From assembly GCA_029204225.1 (NCBI GenBank), contig MU832235.1:17349-81348 (forward strand): 64,000 bases of DNA, given 5' to 3'. The translations under genes and the position numbers were made by a program. Every line of letters starts with the position of its first letter. Within the stretch, counting starts at the first letter, position 1. The notes beneath the pieces are model-generated. The model searched no databases and was not told the DNA's origin. It worked only from the letters and a program-made list of their open reading frames with translations. This document shows positions 1 through 11,502 of this stretch, piece after piece. This stretch comes from Diphasiastrum complanatum. Its lineage: Eukaryota > Streptophyta > Lycopodiopsida > Lycopodiales > Lycopodiaceae.

Positions 1-1186
1 CCTAAAAAAATTTATTCATGGCCATGGAGTCCTAGTAGGAGACACAAACTAGGAGCAATAGTAGGTTTCAAAATCTAGGGAGTTCCATTGTACGCAAAGC
101 ATCTATGCCAAGTTAGTGACTTCTTGTCATGCCTTGTCAGTGATATAAAAGCCAAAGCTTGCATGTTAAAAACCTAGAGTGTTGAGAAAGGAGTGCTACC
201 AAGAGGAAATCAAACCTCATGAGGATCAGGTTTTGTCAATTTGGAATTTGGATTAGGCTTGCTTTAGTTACCAGTAATTGCCCGTTAAAGATTTGTGAGA
301 ACATCTTCCAGGTGCGTGGATACTAATCCCGTAACCATACAATGTAGATGTACAAAGGTCATTCCATGTTATTCAATGCTTTGCATGATCAAATACTGTA
401 ACAAAACAGACAACTACATGTACAATTTAGTATTCCTAATACCTAATAATTATCATTGTTTTTGAACTTTCCAATCCTTTTTTTTTCTAAGACACGAACA
501 AGATTTATAAAATTAATGATAATAATAATAATAATAATAAAAGTTCCACTTCGAAACAACCTCAAATTCCGAAACATAGCATTCTGCAATGCGATGCATC
601 TATGAAGCAAGTAAAAACAGAACAGTTACAAGCAACATCAACTAGCATAGAATACCCTAGAACAATAATAAGGCATGCAACTTTGAGAGTCCACCCATAA
701 AGTATTAGTGATACCACAATAACTTCAAGGCTTTTACCTAATGCTTTGCATCCCTCAAAGTCTCAAGTTTTCAATAGCATCATGGTTGGTTTTGTAGACT
801 ATCATTTATCTTTAGCTTTTGAGAGAAAAGGTGCTCGTTGATGGTGCTTGATTTGCTTGATGTCTATTTTGGGAATTAGGTGTGTACTAGTTGTCATCTG
901 CAATTTCATGAACTGGATCTTCAAGGCCACACATCTTTGTTGTATGAGGGCCTGGCGGTTCAACATTCATGTTAGGGTTGTTTGTTACAACACTTCCATC
1001 CAAAAGATACCTTTGTGCCTCCAACGCTCCGACATCAGGGGTTCCCAACGGTCGTCCTGGACTCTGTGGTGGCATGATCATCAAGTCCTACCTCTGGGGT
1101 TGGCTCATGCTAAATCTGAAAGATGTGACATGTTCTTAGGTACAAGTGGCAAAATATTTCTAAGGATGGACTCGGTTACATAGGAC
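1..1186. other. Intergenic, no gene recognised
   Basis: AT-rich sequence. The only structure I see is a short (AAT)n run near 517-540. The open frames here (for example 848-1183) lack any recognisable domain and look like chance ORFs. Confidence 0.6.
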
Positions 1187-1622
1187 CTGTGTTGCAGCGG
1201 ATCGCGATCCGAAAGGATCTCGATCCAGATCGAGCGTTCCGAGACCAGAAACGCCGGAACGCACTTAAAATTTCAAATTTTCTTATGTGGGACGCAAGCA
1301 GGCAGCCCGCGGCCCACATAAAAAAATTTGGCTTGTTAAACAGGTAGTGATGCCCTCCAACAATATAGTTGTTGCCTTGTATTCCTTTGACAAAAAAAGT
1401 AATGCTTAGGATCAGTAACTGCTCTTGATAATTGATGGCAAACTTGAAATTGATGGCAAACTTAATAAATGAACTGCTCTTGAAAAGACCTTCCATTTGA
1501 TACCCATATTGGCATTAAAAAAATTCCAATTTTTTGTTTTTAAAAAAGCGTTCCAGGAAACCCTAATGGGAAATCCCGGAACGTGATCCGGAACGCGTTC
1601 CGGATCGTGGCCTGCAACTTTG
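1187..1622. mobile_element. MITE, palindrome family copy A (hAT-like)
   Basis: A 436-bp non-coding element flanked by the exact 8-bp direct repeat CATAGGAC (1179-1186 and 1623-1630). The ends are imperfect inverted repeats sharing GTTGCAG (CTGTGTTGCAG at the left, CAAAGTTGCAG read inward from the right). Subterminal perfect palindromes lie at 1198-1211 (CGGATCGCGATCCG) and 1585-1606 (22 bp, centre GGAACGCGTTCC). The internal motif TGATACCCATATTG at 1498-1511 also occurs in the copies at 1843-2165 and 60985-61236. An 8-bp target duplication with short inverted ends is typical of hAT (also P) elements. There is no coding capacity, so it would depend on a transposase elsewhere. Confidence 0.75.
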
Positions 1623-1842
1623 CATAGGACCAAAGAATGAGAACAAAAACATGCTCAAGAGAAACGGGACTAAAACAAGACTACCACATCATTCTTAGTA
1701 AATATGAACAAACAAATACATAAGACACAAACATTTGAAGATGGTTCAGATTTTGAAATGCACTATCTAAACAGACTACAAAACTCAAATGGTAAATGTT
1801 GGTTGAGTTTACAGCCAATTATATTTTAATATTACTTGAAAG

Positions 1843-2165
1843 CGTAGTTGCCTAGAAACGAGTTTCTGGGCAAAAACGTCCCTAGAAATGCATTTCTGTA
1901 TCCAGAATCACTGGAAAAAAACAGAAACAAATCTTTGAAGATTCATAGAAATTGACAGAATCCAACAGGGATTGATGCACATAAACTGGTCTGCGACCTA
2001 CATAAATGCAATGCCCTCAATTAGAGCTTTGATTTGATACCCATATTGCCCACAAAAATCAAAAAATTTAAAAAAAAAACGTTTCTGAGAAACGCTGGCC
2101 AAAATTAGAAACACGGTTCAGAAACGCGTTTCTGACCACGTTTCTAGAATCTTAATGCAGCTATG
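1843..2165. mobile_element. MITE, palindrome family copy B (hAT-like)
   Basis: A 323-bp element flanked by the exact 8-bp direct repeat CTTGAAAG (1835-1842 and 2166-2173). The ends read CGTAGTTGC (left) and CATAGCTGC (right, inverted). Palindromes: AGAAATGCATTTCT at 1884-1897 and CAGAAACGCGTTTCTG at 2119-2134. It shares the block around TTAGAGCTTT and TGATACCCATATTG (2035-2048) with the copy at 61113-61126. It is the best-preserved member of the family in this window. No ORF. Confidence 0.8.
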
Positions 2166-3930
2166 CTTGAAAGTATCATCATAATTAATGCCCTCTCCAA
2201 GATACAAACCTAGAAAATGTAGTGGTAAAGGCTTTCTTATGATTCAAGAACTTGCTACAAGCCTGCAGAGGCATCAATAAAGGACAACCAAATGTAATTT
2301 AAGAGGGAAGAGGCCCAAAGATGAGTTTCACGATCTCAAGGTCATCAAATTAAACTACTTTTGCTCTACAATGGTGGTGGTGATTACTGCAACTTCTTTG
2401 AGACAATAATTGGTTTTGAATTTTTGGAGATAAACATTATTTTGTGATGTTTTGTACCAAGTATGCCAGTAATATGTTTGTATTGTGAATAAAATGTCAT
2501 GTCAGTGTAGGTCCCACTACACTCGTTGAACAATTATTAGAGCTATGGTATTCATAAACATTCACATGCATTCATCCAGAGAAAAAGCTTCTTCACTGAT
2601 GTCTCCTACAGTGACATTCTCTATTGATCAAAGTGAGAAAGATGACACATGTAATAGAAAGGACGTGTCTCCTTACAGCTTCCCTACTTTAACGAAGGGT
2701 AACATAATGAAAACATAACAACATAAGTGGGCCTTATGAATCAGCTGTAATAGATTATCCTTCTCCCTTTGTGACAATACCCTTCGAAAATATATTTTTC
2801 TTAGCTTTCTTTTCTTTTGTTGTTTGTCATTGACTTACTTTTTTGCATATTCAAAAATATCAGATTTGATTTGGATACTGCTTTTGTTGATTGCATCTGT
2901 CTCAAGTATACAATCAAGCTCATTAATCTGGTTGCCCACTCTTTTCCTGCTGCAAAGATTGCTTCAAAGTTACTTGGATCATCTACCATTTCAACCAATT
3001 TTGTTGCTTCTACTTCTTGAATGCATTCTCAAACTTTTCACGCTTCCAAGTTTACCATTCCAAATATGAACCAAATGGATTGTCGTTGCATTTTTACTTT
3101 TTTATCTTCTACTGCTGAAATGATTCCACTACTTCGTAAGACTTTTCTTTTAAAAGCTATTTGATTTAAGACATAAGGAAGCTAACGTTTTTTTTCATAG
3201 TTCTTTTCATTAACGTGAAGTGCTTTTATAATATTCGTATGCATATGTTAAGTCATCATGATCATTGTTGATGCGAAGGTCTTGCCTCATCTCAATGTTT
3301 CTATGATTCAACCTTTGGGTGCAGTTTATGATGCTCTTGCCATAATAAACTAAAATCTTCCACATTGAGATAATCAAGTCAAGCTTTTGTTGAGGAAGCT
3401 AAAATGCCCACTAGCGCTCCATGATGAGTAAAATTGATGATCTTTCTTTTTAAACTAGAAAAAGAGAACTTTTACGACATTGACACAATGATATGACATG
3501 AGAGCTCAAAGTGGCAACTCTTCTAGTATCTCTCAAGAGAATACCCCAATCCTTAACCCTCAAGAGCAAGGCATCTTGTATCTGTCTTCACATTTAGAAA
3601 ACAATCCAACGACATCTTCTATCTTTAATTACCATTTGAATGGTAGGGCCAAGGGCCCACTTATAAGGTCAGATCAATTGTGAAGCAAGCATGTAGCCAA
3701 TTATTAATTTTGCATTGCTCACAAAGTTCATTGTTAATTGAGTTCCACACAAAGACAATCTATAAAAAATTTCATCTAAGATCAACAAGACCGTATACTC
3801 CTTGATTAGCAATTTAAGGATGAGGCGTTTGTTATTGAAATCTTCCAGCTTCTATACATTGAGAAAACGTGGTAACCGGTTCACTATTCTCAAAATGATC
3901 TCCTTTGTAGATCAAATATCTCTGCTCGAA
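2166..3930. other. Intergenic, no gene recognised
   Basis: No recognisable gene. A 65-codon minus-strand frame at 2801-2998 has a protein-like composition (residues such as VDDPSNFEAIFAAGKEWATR), but it matches no family I can name and has no clear exon partners. I leave it uncalled. Confidence 0.5.
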
Positions 3931-3988
3931 TGTTTCCTCGTTACTATGAAGAGTTTTGCTCGTTACTCTTCATAGTAACGAGGAAACA
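3931..3988. repeat. Perfect 23-bp-stem hairpin
   Basis: Left arm 3931-3953 (TGTTTCCTCGTTACTATGAA..., ending GAG) is the exact reverse complement of 3966-3988, with a 12-nt loop at 3954-3965. Inside it, CTCGTTACT recurs as a direct repeat. A 23-bp perfect stem is not expected by chance in 64 kb. It could be a small foldback or a template-switch inversion scar. A perfect stem this short does not by itself make a miRNA gene. Confidence 0.85.
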
Positions 3989-6900
3989 CTTGCTAGCGAG
4001 ACTGCAACGACTAAAACGTAAGGTGAGAAAGCTAACCGTGGATCGTGAAAGACAATGTCACATATCTTTAAATTCATCGCCCAATCTGGACCAAACAATT
4101 GGTCTGTTGTAGCTTTTTGCACAAGAGCTGCTGCAGTTGCCATCTTGAAATTTTATTCTCGTGATTTTTTTCCTCTTGTTTTTCTTCTCCTAGGTATGGT
4201 GTTTGTTAGGTGTTAAACAAACTCTGTCTACCACTCGTCAGGAACTGCTCCAGGGATGTGGCATTTACACATTCAGCATCTAAGCACAAACCTATGGGAA
4301 GCCTTCTACCTTTGCAATGCTTGAGATGCTGCAAAATAAGAAAGATATGTAATTATACTGCGATACGCTGGGAAAGAAACGTAATAAATGCTTGAAAACT
4401 TTGCCCATCTAATTATTACAAAGCCTGAGCATTGCCTTGACCAAGCAGATTATAGTACATGCACATATAAAAGATCAATACCTAAAAGAGAGATTACGAG
4501 GGGTTGGCATCAAATGGTCAGAATAAAGGTAAAAGCTCAACAATGCTCACCCAAGAACTCAGAACTTCTTTATTGTTCCAAAAGGCCATTATAAACTGGG
4601 ATACTATTTTCCCATCTTTCAGTGATTACAGATGTCAACCCCAAGTAGTTTATACCTTGCTTAGAGACAATAATAATATGTTAAGCTCAACAAAAGCTAC
4701 AGTAACTGAATGCAGGCCAATGAACTATTTGATTGTTGGAGGCCAAGATATAAAAGTGAAAGCACAAAATCAGATTATTTAACATCTTTACAAAAGGACG
4801 TACAAAGCAATCAAAAACCAGTACCATTTCTGCTTGCCTCTGCAGGACTCAGAAGCCTATTGAAGCCAAAAATCCCAAAAAGTCCATCAAGATACAGCGG
4901 GAAAAAGCCAAATTACTTAAAGGGAAAGAAGCAATCTGAAAACAGCAGACACGAGATGAGCCAGATGATAAAGAATAAAAGTAGATGGTTCACCTTCGCA
5001 ATGTAAATAACAGTCCACAGTGCAGGAGAGTTGAAAGCCAAAAAACATAGCATCAATGATGATCAACACTCGCTACTGAAAAAATAAGCAGATGGGTTGA
5101 GCAGAATCTAAGCTCTGGCACAGTACTCCACCCCAATGGCTCTCAATCAACCAAAATAACGATCCTTCCATGAACACCGATCCTTCCATGAAAGAAAAAG
5201 CCAAAATAGAATCCAAAAATACACACAAACAAAGGAGCAAACCCAAATCCCCAGTGCCTTTTTGGGTTTATGTGAATAGTGGAAACGGATTCCTCAATCA
5301 AGGTCAAAATCCTCAAAACCAAACCAAACCCACACCCACACCCAAGAGGGAGAAAAACAGATTCATTACTCAAATGCCAAAATTGAGCTCAAATCCTTTG
5401 ATTCCCATAGTTGGGCAAACTATATCTTAGCGCCCAACTCAGTTAAGGAACCTAGCTAGATGGTATATGAGTTTACTAGAATCACCTCGGATTTACCCGG
5501 TAACAAGGAACCTATCGAGCACTCGTTTCAACTCGAATATACCCGATATCAAGGAACCAACTTGATTGGTATATAATTTTACGTGTGGTGGAAGGCCCCG
5601 GTCTAGGGCCTTCCGTGCAAGGAGGTTCCCTTGTCCGAGGGCCAGGTCCCAACCTACACAGAAGGCTCGAGGCCCTTGGGCCTTCCACGATGTAATGATA
5701 GGTGTGAGGGTGAAGAGAGAGGATTGTAATGATAGGTGTGAGGGTGAAGAAAGAGAATGGAGAGACGATGCATATTCTGTGGTGGAGAGAGAATGGCTGA
5801 TTATGGAGAAGAGAAAAATTTGGATGCACATTCCGCTCCTGGAGTCACCTTCAAATTACAAAGAAAACCCAAGCACCTAGCATTACGATATTGGCTTCTG
5901 TATTCCACTAGGGTTGGTTTTCGTTGAGTCAGTACTTATATAAATACCTCGACTAGGGCACAAATCTGAATTTTGCTCTAATATAAAAAATTTCTTGGTA
6001 TTCAAAAAGAAGATATGTAGTAGATTGTATTCATTGTGCCCCAAAATAAATACTTTGATTAAAATCTTGAAACTAAGGCAAAAAACAAAATGAGGCATAA
6101 AATGATCAATTCGAAGTGACAATTGTTGGGGGAAACAAACAAACATGTGAGTTATATTTGCCATTGGCCAAGGTTGAAACTTGAAAGTGCCAATTGGCAG
6201 AGAAAAACAAGGTGATTCTTATATCACGAGGAGCTTGGTCTTAAATAAGGCCAGCGTTGAAATTTGATGCCGTCGTCATGCCCTTCAAAGGTCAATTTGG
6301 ATGTATTTGACAGGCCCTTGCAATTTTGGGCAATCAATAATAAAGAACATAATTATATATAAAATCATCGTTCTGAAGTGTTGCAATTTATTTTAAATAT
6401 GATAATCCAAGCTAAGTAACATACTTGTTTACGTTATAATAAATACACATTACATACATCCTTGAAACTTGAAATTTCACTTTGTGCAAGTGCCTAGATT
6501 TATAACAATACTCTTTGAGATGATTGTGGAAATTGAGATTTACAAATTTCAAACTTCAAATACTTGAGTCTAGCATGGGCCATGCAAGTTTGAACAATGG
6601 GCCAAATTGCCAACTTTCAACTTAGTATAAACTATATTCCACAAATGTTACACTTCAATTCTAACTTTTCAACTTTCAAATTTCAGCCTTTTATATCTAT
6701 GTAGTAATTGGACTTCATGCAAATTGATAGAACCTATAGCCCTGGGACATGATACGTCTAGATTCTAGGCTAAGGCCTCCAATTATGTTTCCAATTATGT
6801 TTGCTAAATGCTTTAGTTAATATTAAATACAATAATGTAAATGGCTACAATCTAAAAAAAATTTGCTTGAAATTTAATATTAGAAGTACTAAAATGAAAT

Positions 6901-7440
6901 TTGCCTGAAAATTCTATCCTTTGTAAAATCAAATTTGAAGGTCAAGTTTATGTAAGGACGTCACACAAAGGCCATGAACATTGCAAAATTCATCATAGAA
7001 ATAATCAACAAAGGGCAAGATCAAATTTCAACACTACATAGGGCTTTCAAATCATTGAAAAATAACTGGAAAAAACCCCAAAAATGCTCGCCTTCACACA
7101 TGTGTGACTAAACTCAAAAAATGTCAGCCACCTATATGAGCCTCTTCATGGTAGAAAATGCTTAGTGGGTGAGTGTTTTAGACTAAGGGCGAGTTTTTCT
7201 GAGAAAACCCCGAAAACGCTCGCTATAGAGTGTTAAATACTCGTCTATTGAGGAAAAGGCTCGCCCAACAGAAAAAAGCTCGCACTAAGTGTGCCCCTTA
7301 AAAAAAGTTGATAAAAACAATTTTTTGACCAAGTATAAATAAAATGCAAGGCACACACTAGCAAACTACACCTATTTATAAAATTAAAAAAAGAAAATAG
7401 TGGCAAAAACAACAAAAAAAAATTCGCAAAAGCGACAAGT
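3989..7440. other. Intergenic, no gene recognised
   Basis: Several open frames (4504-4782, 4710-5006, 5170-5430, 5566-5880) have no recognisable domain, codon bias or splice context. Around 7068-7290 the phrase ACCCC(A/G)AAAA(T/C)GCTCGC and single GCTCGC hexamers recur, a degenerate short-repeat cluster of unknown origin. Confidence 0.5.
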
Positions 7441-7460
7441 TTACGTCTACTCAACTACTT

Positions 7461-7480
7461 CCCCGGCAACGGCACCAAAA
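7461..7480 (-). mobile_element. Ty3/gypsy-type primer-site motif, minus strand
   Basis: Read on the minus strand this is TTTTGGTGCCGTTGCCGGGG, one base from the TTTGGCGCCGTTGCCGGGG motif found just inside the 5' LTR of many plant Ty3/gypsy elements of the Tat/Athila type. The LTR would lie to the right (plus-strand TGTTACCC from about 7486) and gag to the left. I see no intact gag. The rest of the element is too decayed to delimit. Confidence 0.45.
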
Positions 7481-7486
7481 TTTTAT

Positions 7487-8385
7487 GTTACCCTTGTTTT
7501 TGCCACCTCATCTCTACTAGAATGCAATGGGCAAGAAAAAAGAAGGATCAACTCCGTTGTAGTATAGCGAGGCTGCGGGATTCGATCCAACAGTAAATGT
7601 GTAATCTAAAGGCAAAACTATGTCTCTACGAATGAGGGAGCGGCAATTTGTTAGGCTGCCTCTATGCTACCCTCTTTTGGAGGATGGAAACTATGAATAA
7701 ATTCTATAAAATGTAAGGGAAACTAACTTAATCTATTCTTGTTGTGTCATGGTTGTTTGTGGGTGCTGTACTCTTCAATGTTCTTGGCCTCTTTGGGTTC
7801 CAAGGCTTCTAACGTAAGGGAAATCCTATCTACGGTGGCTTAAGGCCTATGATATGGATCTCACACCTATTTTGTGGGCTGCAGCCAAGAGGGAAGAAGG
7901 GGAGGGGGACAAGCCATGAATGAACTTGAAAGTTTGTCTTCCTAAGCGCAAATCCATAGCTTGACGGTAGAAACCTGCATAGCAATACATTTCTACAACA
8001 AGGGAGGATACTATGTATGTCTAACGATCAAGGCATCGTACATACATAACAGAAAAATAAGCATCAAGCATCAAGCAAAACACTCGCCTCACAACTCTCT
8101 CTCTCTTTTCCTCTCTCAAAGCATTCACATAATCACAAAAAAAGAGTGAACTCAACTCTTTGATTGAACAAATGGATATCGAAAACATGAAATACAAAGG
8201 ATTTGGACCTTTTTATAGTTGGGTCCAAATGAGTTGAAGTGGCGCTTTTCTATTGGCTCATTTCTAAATTTAATAGTGTAAGTTAACTTGTTTTTCTTTA
8301 TTTTGGCAAGTAACTTGACCTTACAATGTTTTTGTATTTCCCTCTTGAGCCACACCACATTTCTTATTCTACTTCGAGGCACTTT
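7487..8385. other. Probable decayed LTR-element sequence, no gene
   Basis: By position this may include LTR sequence belonging to the primer-site motif at 7461-7480. I found no second LTR copy and no recognisable ORF. Confidence 0.3.
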
Positions 8386-8597
8386 TAACCAAAATTAATT
8401 GTTTACTCTACTTTACGCTTCAAGGCATATTTACAATATTTTGTGCTTTGCGCAATACAAGTGCACCATTGATGTCTGACTTTTACATGACTAACCAAAA
8501 TTAATTGTTTACTCTACTTTACGCTTCAAGGAGTATTTACAATATTTTGTGCTTTGTGCAATACAAGTGCACCATTGATGTCTGACTTTTACGTGAC
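8386..8597. repeat. 106-bp tandem duplication
   Basis: Two adjacent copies (8386-8491 and 8492-8597) differ at only a few bases, such as GGCATATTT against GGAGTATTT and TTTGCGC against TTTGTGC. It is non-coding. The high identity implies a fairly recent duplication. Confidence 0.9.
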
Positions 8598-9122
8598 TTC
8601 CAAGTTGCATCTTAGAAGCAATTCTTCTCACTCAAGATGTCTAATGGTGATTCACTTCATAATCACGTTAACCAGTTTAAGAATCTCTTGCAACAAATGG
8701 CAGCTGTCGACATCAACTATCAACGATCAAGATGCAATCGTGCTTTTGCTATCAAGCTTGCTACTACATAAAAAACGAGGTGATGATCATAACTATACAC
8801 TCAAATTTAACTCTCTCAAGAGTAATCACTATGTTGCTGCAAAAAGACAATCAAAGAAGCACAGATAACACTTCAAATCGACATCACATGCTCTATACGT
8901 AAACAAAGGTTCAAGTGTCAGAAGAAAAAAAACCTCTAAACTATCGAACTTAGAAGCCAATTGTTGTATCTTTAGCATCCACACAGCTATAGCTCCAACT
9001 AGATCGAACTAAGACGGCTCCCAACTAGTTCTAAGTTATGGGTATCCCAACTAGTTTGAGCATGGTGGTGAGTATTCCTGATGATAAGATCCACTCTTCT
9101 CTCTTTTCTCTACTTAGAAACT
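8598..9122. other. Intergenic, no gene recognised
   Basis: Nothing I can support. The frame at 8554-8868 has no recognisable domain and begins in the tandem duplication. Confidence 0.5.
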
Positions 9123-9287
9123 AAACCCACAATGACAAAACCCTCAACCAAACTTCCTTCTTTAAGGCTCAACCTACTAGAGAATGGAGGGCCTAGAATA
9201 ACTTAAAACCACAATGATAAAACCCTAAACTAAATCTCCTCCTCTAAGGCTTAACCTACTAGAGAATGGAGGGTCTAGATTAACTTA
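9123..9287. repeat. 82-bp tandem duplication
   Basis: 9123-9204 and 9205-9287 share the same order of phrases (CCACAATGA, AAAACCCT, CTAGAGAATGGAGGG, CTAGA). It is more diverged than the 106-bp pair upstream, so older. Confidence 0.8.
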
Positions 9288-10883
9288 ACTTGTTGCAAGA
9301 TCAAATAGTGTACAATACAATGTGAAGTAACACAACACATGAAACTACACAAGGGAGAACACTCAAAGCATATATATGGCATGATATACTAAAAAATGAA
9401 GATATGAGCTGGTTAAATATGAGGCCTAAAGTCATTTTTCGGGAATATATCTCCTAGTACTTGCCTTGTAATTAAGGGCAAGACCTTTAATGAGAAAGAC
9501 ATTACTTTGGATAACCTTTACTAGGTCGTCCACACGAAACGACTAGATACGAAAAGACATGCTTAACTAGAGTAACTTTAACTCGTAGTTAAGTATACCT
9601 TTCATGGTATAGTTGAACGTATTTTCAGTCTAATTGTTAACTACACCCTTTCGCGGGTGTGACACGCCTATTGTTTTAGAGGTGTGTTTGTTCGTCCCGT
9701 AGAACATATATTGGTCTCACACTTCAGTCTGGAGCATCGAGAGAGAAGAGTTTATGCATATGTAAGGTGATTGAAGAAGTGAATAGAGTTCTGTGAGTTA
9801 TTCTCTCTTATCTCTGTTCTCCGCACTACTGAGTGTGAGTGATCTTGAGTCTACTAACAATCTCTAACTCATTACATGAATTACTCTCTGATCAGACAGA
9901 CGCCCTAGTGCATTACAGTCATTTGTTGTGTATCCGTAAAGCATGCTCTAAAGAACTGTCTTAAAACCATCTTATTCGTCTGTCGCGAATACTTTCTTTT
10001 CGGCACTCGAATAACGACTATCTTTGGTAGAGTCTAGCACGATCATTGAATAAAGCTATATATATACATATGAGATGATAGTCCATGTTTGAATAATTGA
10101 GTCTTTGATGTTTTCCTGATTGGCATTGACATAAGTTTCTAACGTGTTCTAAAAACATTCATGTTTTTTAACCATTAATTTGGACTTTAGTTGTTGAGGA
10201 CTTCTGTCTAGAAATGAACAGTGTGTGAACATGGGTAATTAATTGTTTGCATAGTCGCGAATACATCGAACAACTCTCGACTCTTGTTGACACCTTAATC
10301 AGCCAGAGTGTAGTACTGTTGTACTACTCTGATAACATCTCATTTGTAGAACATGTTTCATTCGATTTGATAGAGGCTAGACTGTTGTTTTGAAATTATT
10401 AACATTACATTTTTCAAACCATAAGTAATACTGGTTACTTTTTAATGTTTGTTGACAACCAGAATAACACTCAAAACCACTTGCCATAATTGTACCAAAT
10501 AGATAACTTTCTAACGTTGTCCTCTGTGGGAACGACATTATTTACTATAAAATCTATATTAACCCTGTTGTTATAGTACGACACAAATCTCATCATCATA
10601 GCCATGCAACTCATCAAAAATAACATCACATGACACAATGGTCTTTTGAATAGTGGATCTTAACACATGTAGCCTTTGACCCAATCATCATATCCAACAA
10701 AAATAATCTTCAAAATTTATCATCCAGCTTCTCAGGTCATGCAGCCATGGGCAAGTTCTACATTTAAATCTCATCCTACTTGTATTTTTAAAGATGTTCT
10801 GCAGGATGGCTAGAATATTCCTTGGAATATCAACGTAGATTATTTGTAGATCAAATTCAGTCCTTAAACTCTGAGTTTTGACA
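9288..10883. other. Decayed LTR-element sequence, no gene
   Basis: No gene. The phrase TGTGGGAACGAC near 10527 resembles leader sequence of plant LTR retrotransposons. The last part must include the 5' LTR end of the copia element whose primer site starts at 10884, but I could not find the LTR start or a second copy. Confidence 0.35.
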
Positions 10884-10896
10884 TGGTATCAGAGCC
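10884..10896 (+). other. Copia primer-binding site
   Basis: TGGTATCAGAGCC, complementary to the 3' end of initiator-methionine tRNA. This is the standard plant Ty1/copia primer site and directly follows a TTGACA end that would close the 5' LTR at 10883. Confidence 0.8.
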
Positions 10897-11502
10897 AAGT
10901 CAAAGAGCTTAGTTGATGATCCAAAAATCTTCAATTTGGTGAAAGCATTGGTGCTAGATTCACTTTGAAGGAGGGCGACGTTTTCTAGTAGTTTACTTGT
11001 AATGTTGAGGTCCAGATTAGTGTGGAAATTTCAGATGTACTTCTCACACGTGTGAGAGGCTGCTAGAGTTGTACTTTCACCAAAACTTTGTGTTTTTCCA
11101 ATATTTGAGCTTCAAACAAGTTGTGTAGAGTGAAACCAGTGATGTGCTTATGAAAAACCATTGTTTCCTTCATAGATTTGATGAGTAAATGGTGTTAGAA
11201 GCTTATCAAACCTACAAATCCTTGAAAGAGAGTTTTAGGCTTATGTTATTTAGTTCAAGAGTGAAACTAAAACCATTCCAAACACCATTGGAAGGCATTG
11301 GCACTTCCAAGAGTCAAATCTAAGCTTCTAAGTGAATAGATTTTGTAGAATACTTTTTTCCAAATCTTTTTGAGTTCAAGATCATTATAGATCTTGGTTC
11401 TTGGGTCTAGAGATTCAAGAGAGTAGCATTTTAGCTAAATTTCGAGAAAGGAAGAAGGGATAGCCTTTGAATAGTACATTTGTTGTACTTGTTACTATAT
11501 AG

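Noticed and set aside
5493-5880. Overlapping ORFs of 104-112 codons on both strands
   Set aside because: Mutually overlapping frames in a region with repeated GATAGGTGTGAGGGTGAAGA words; no domain or splice context.
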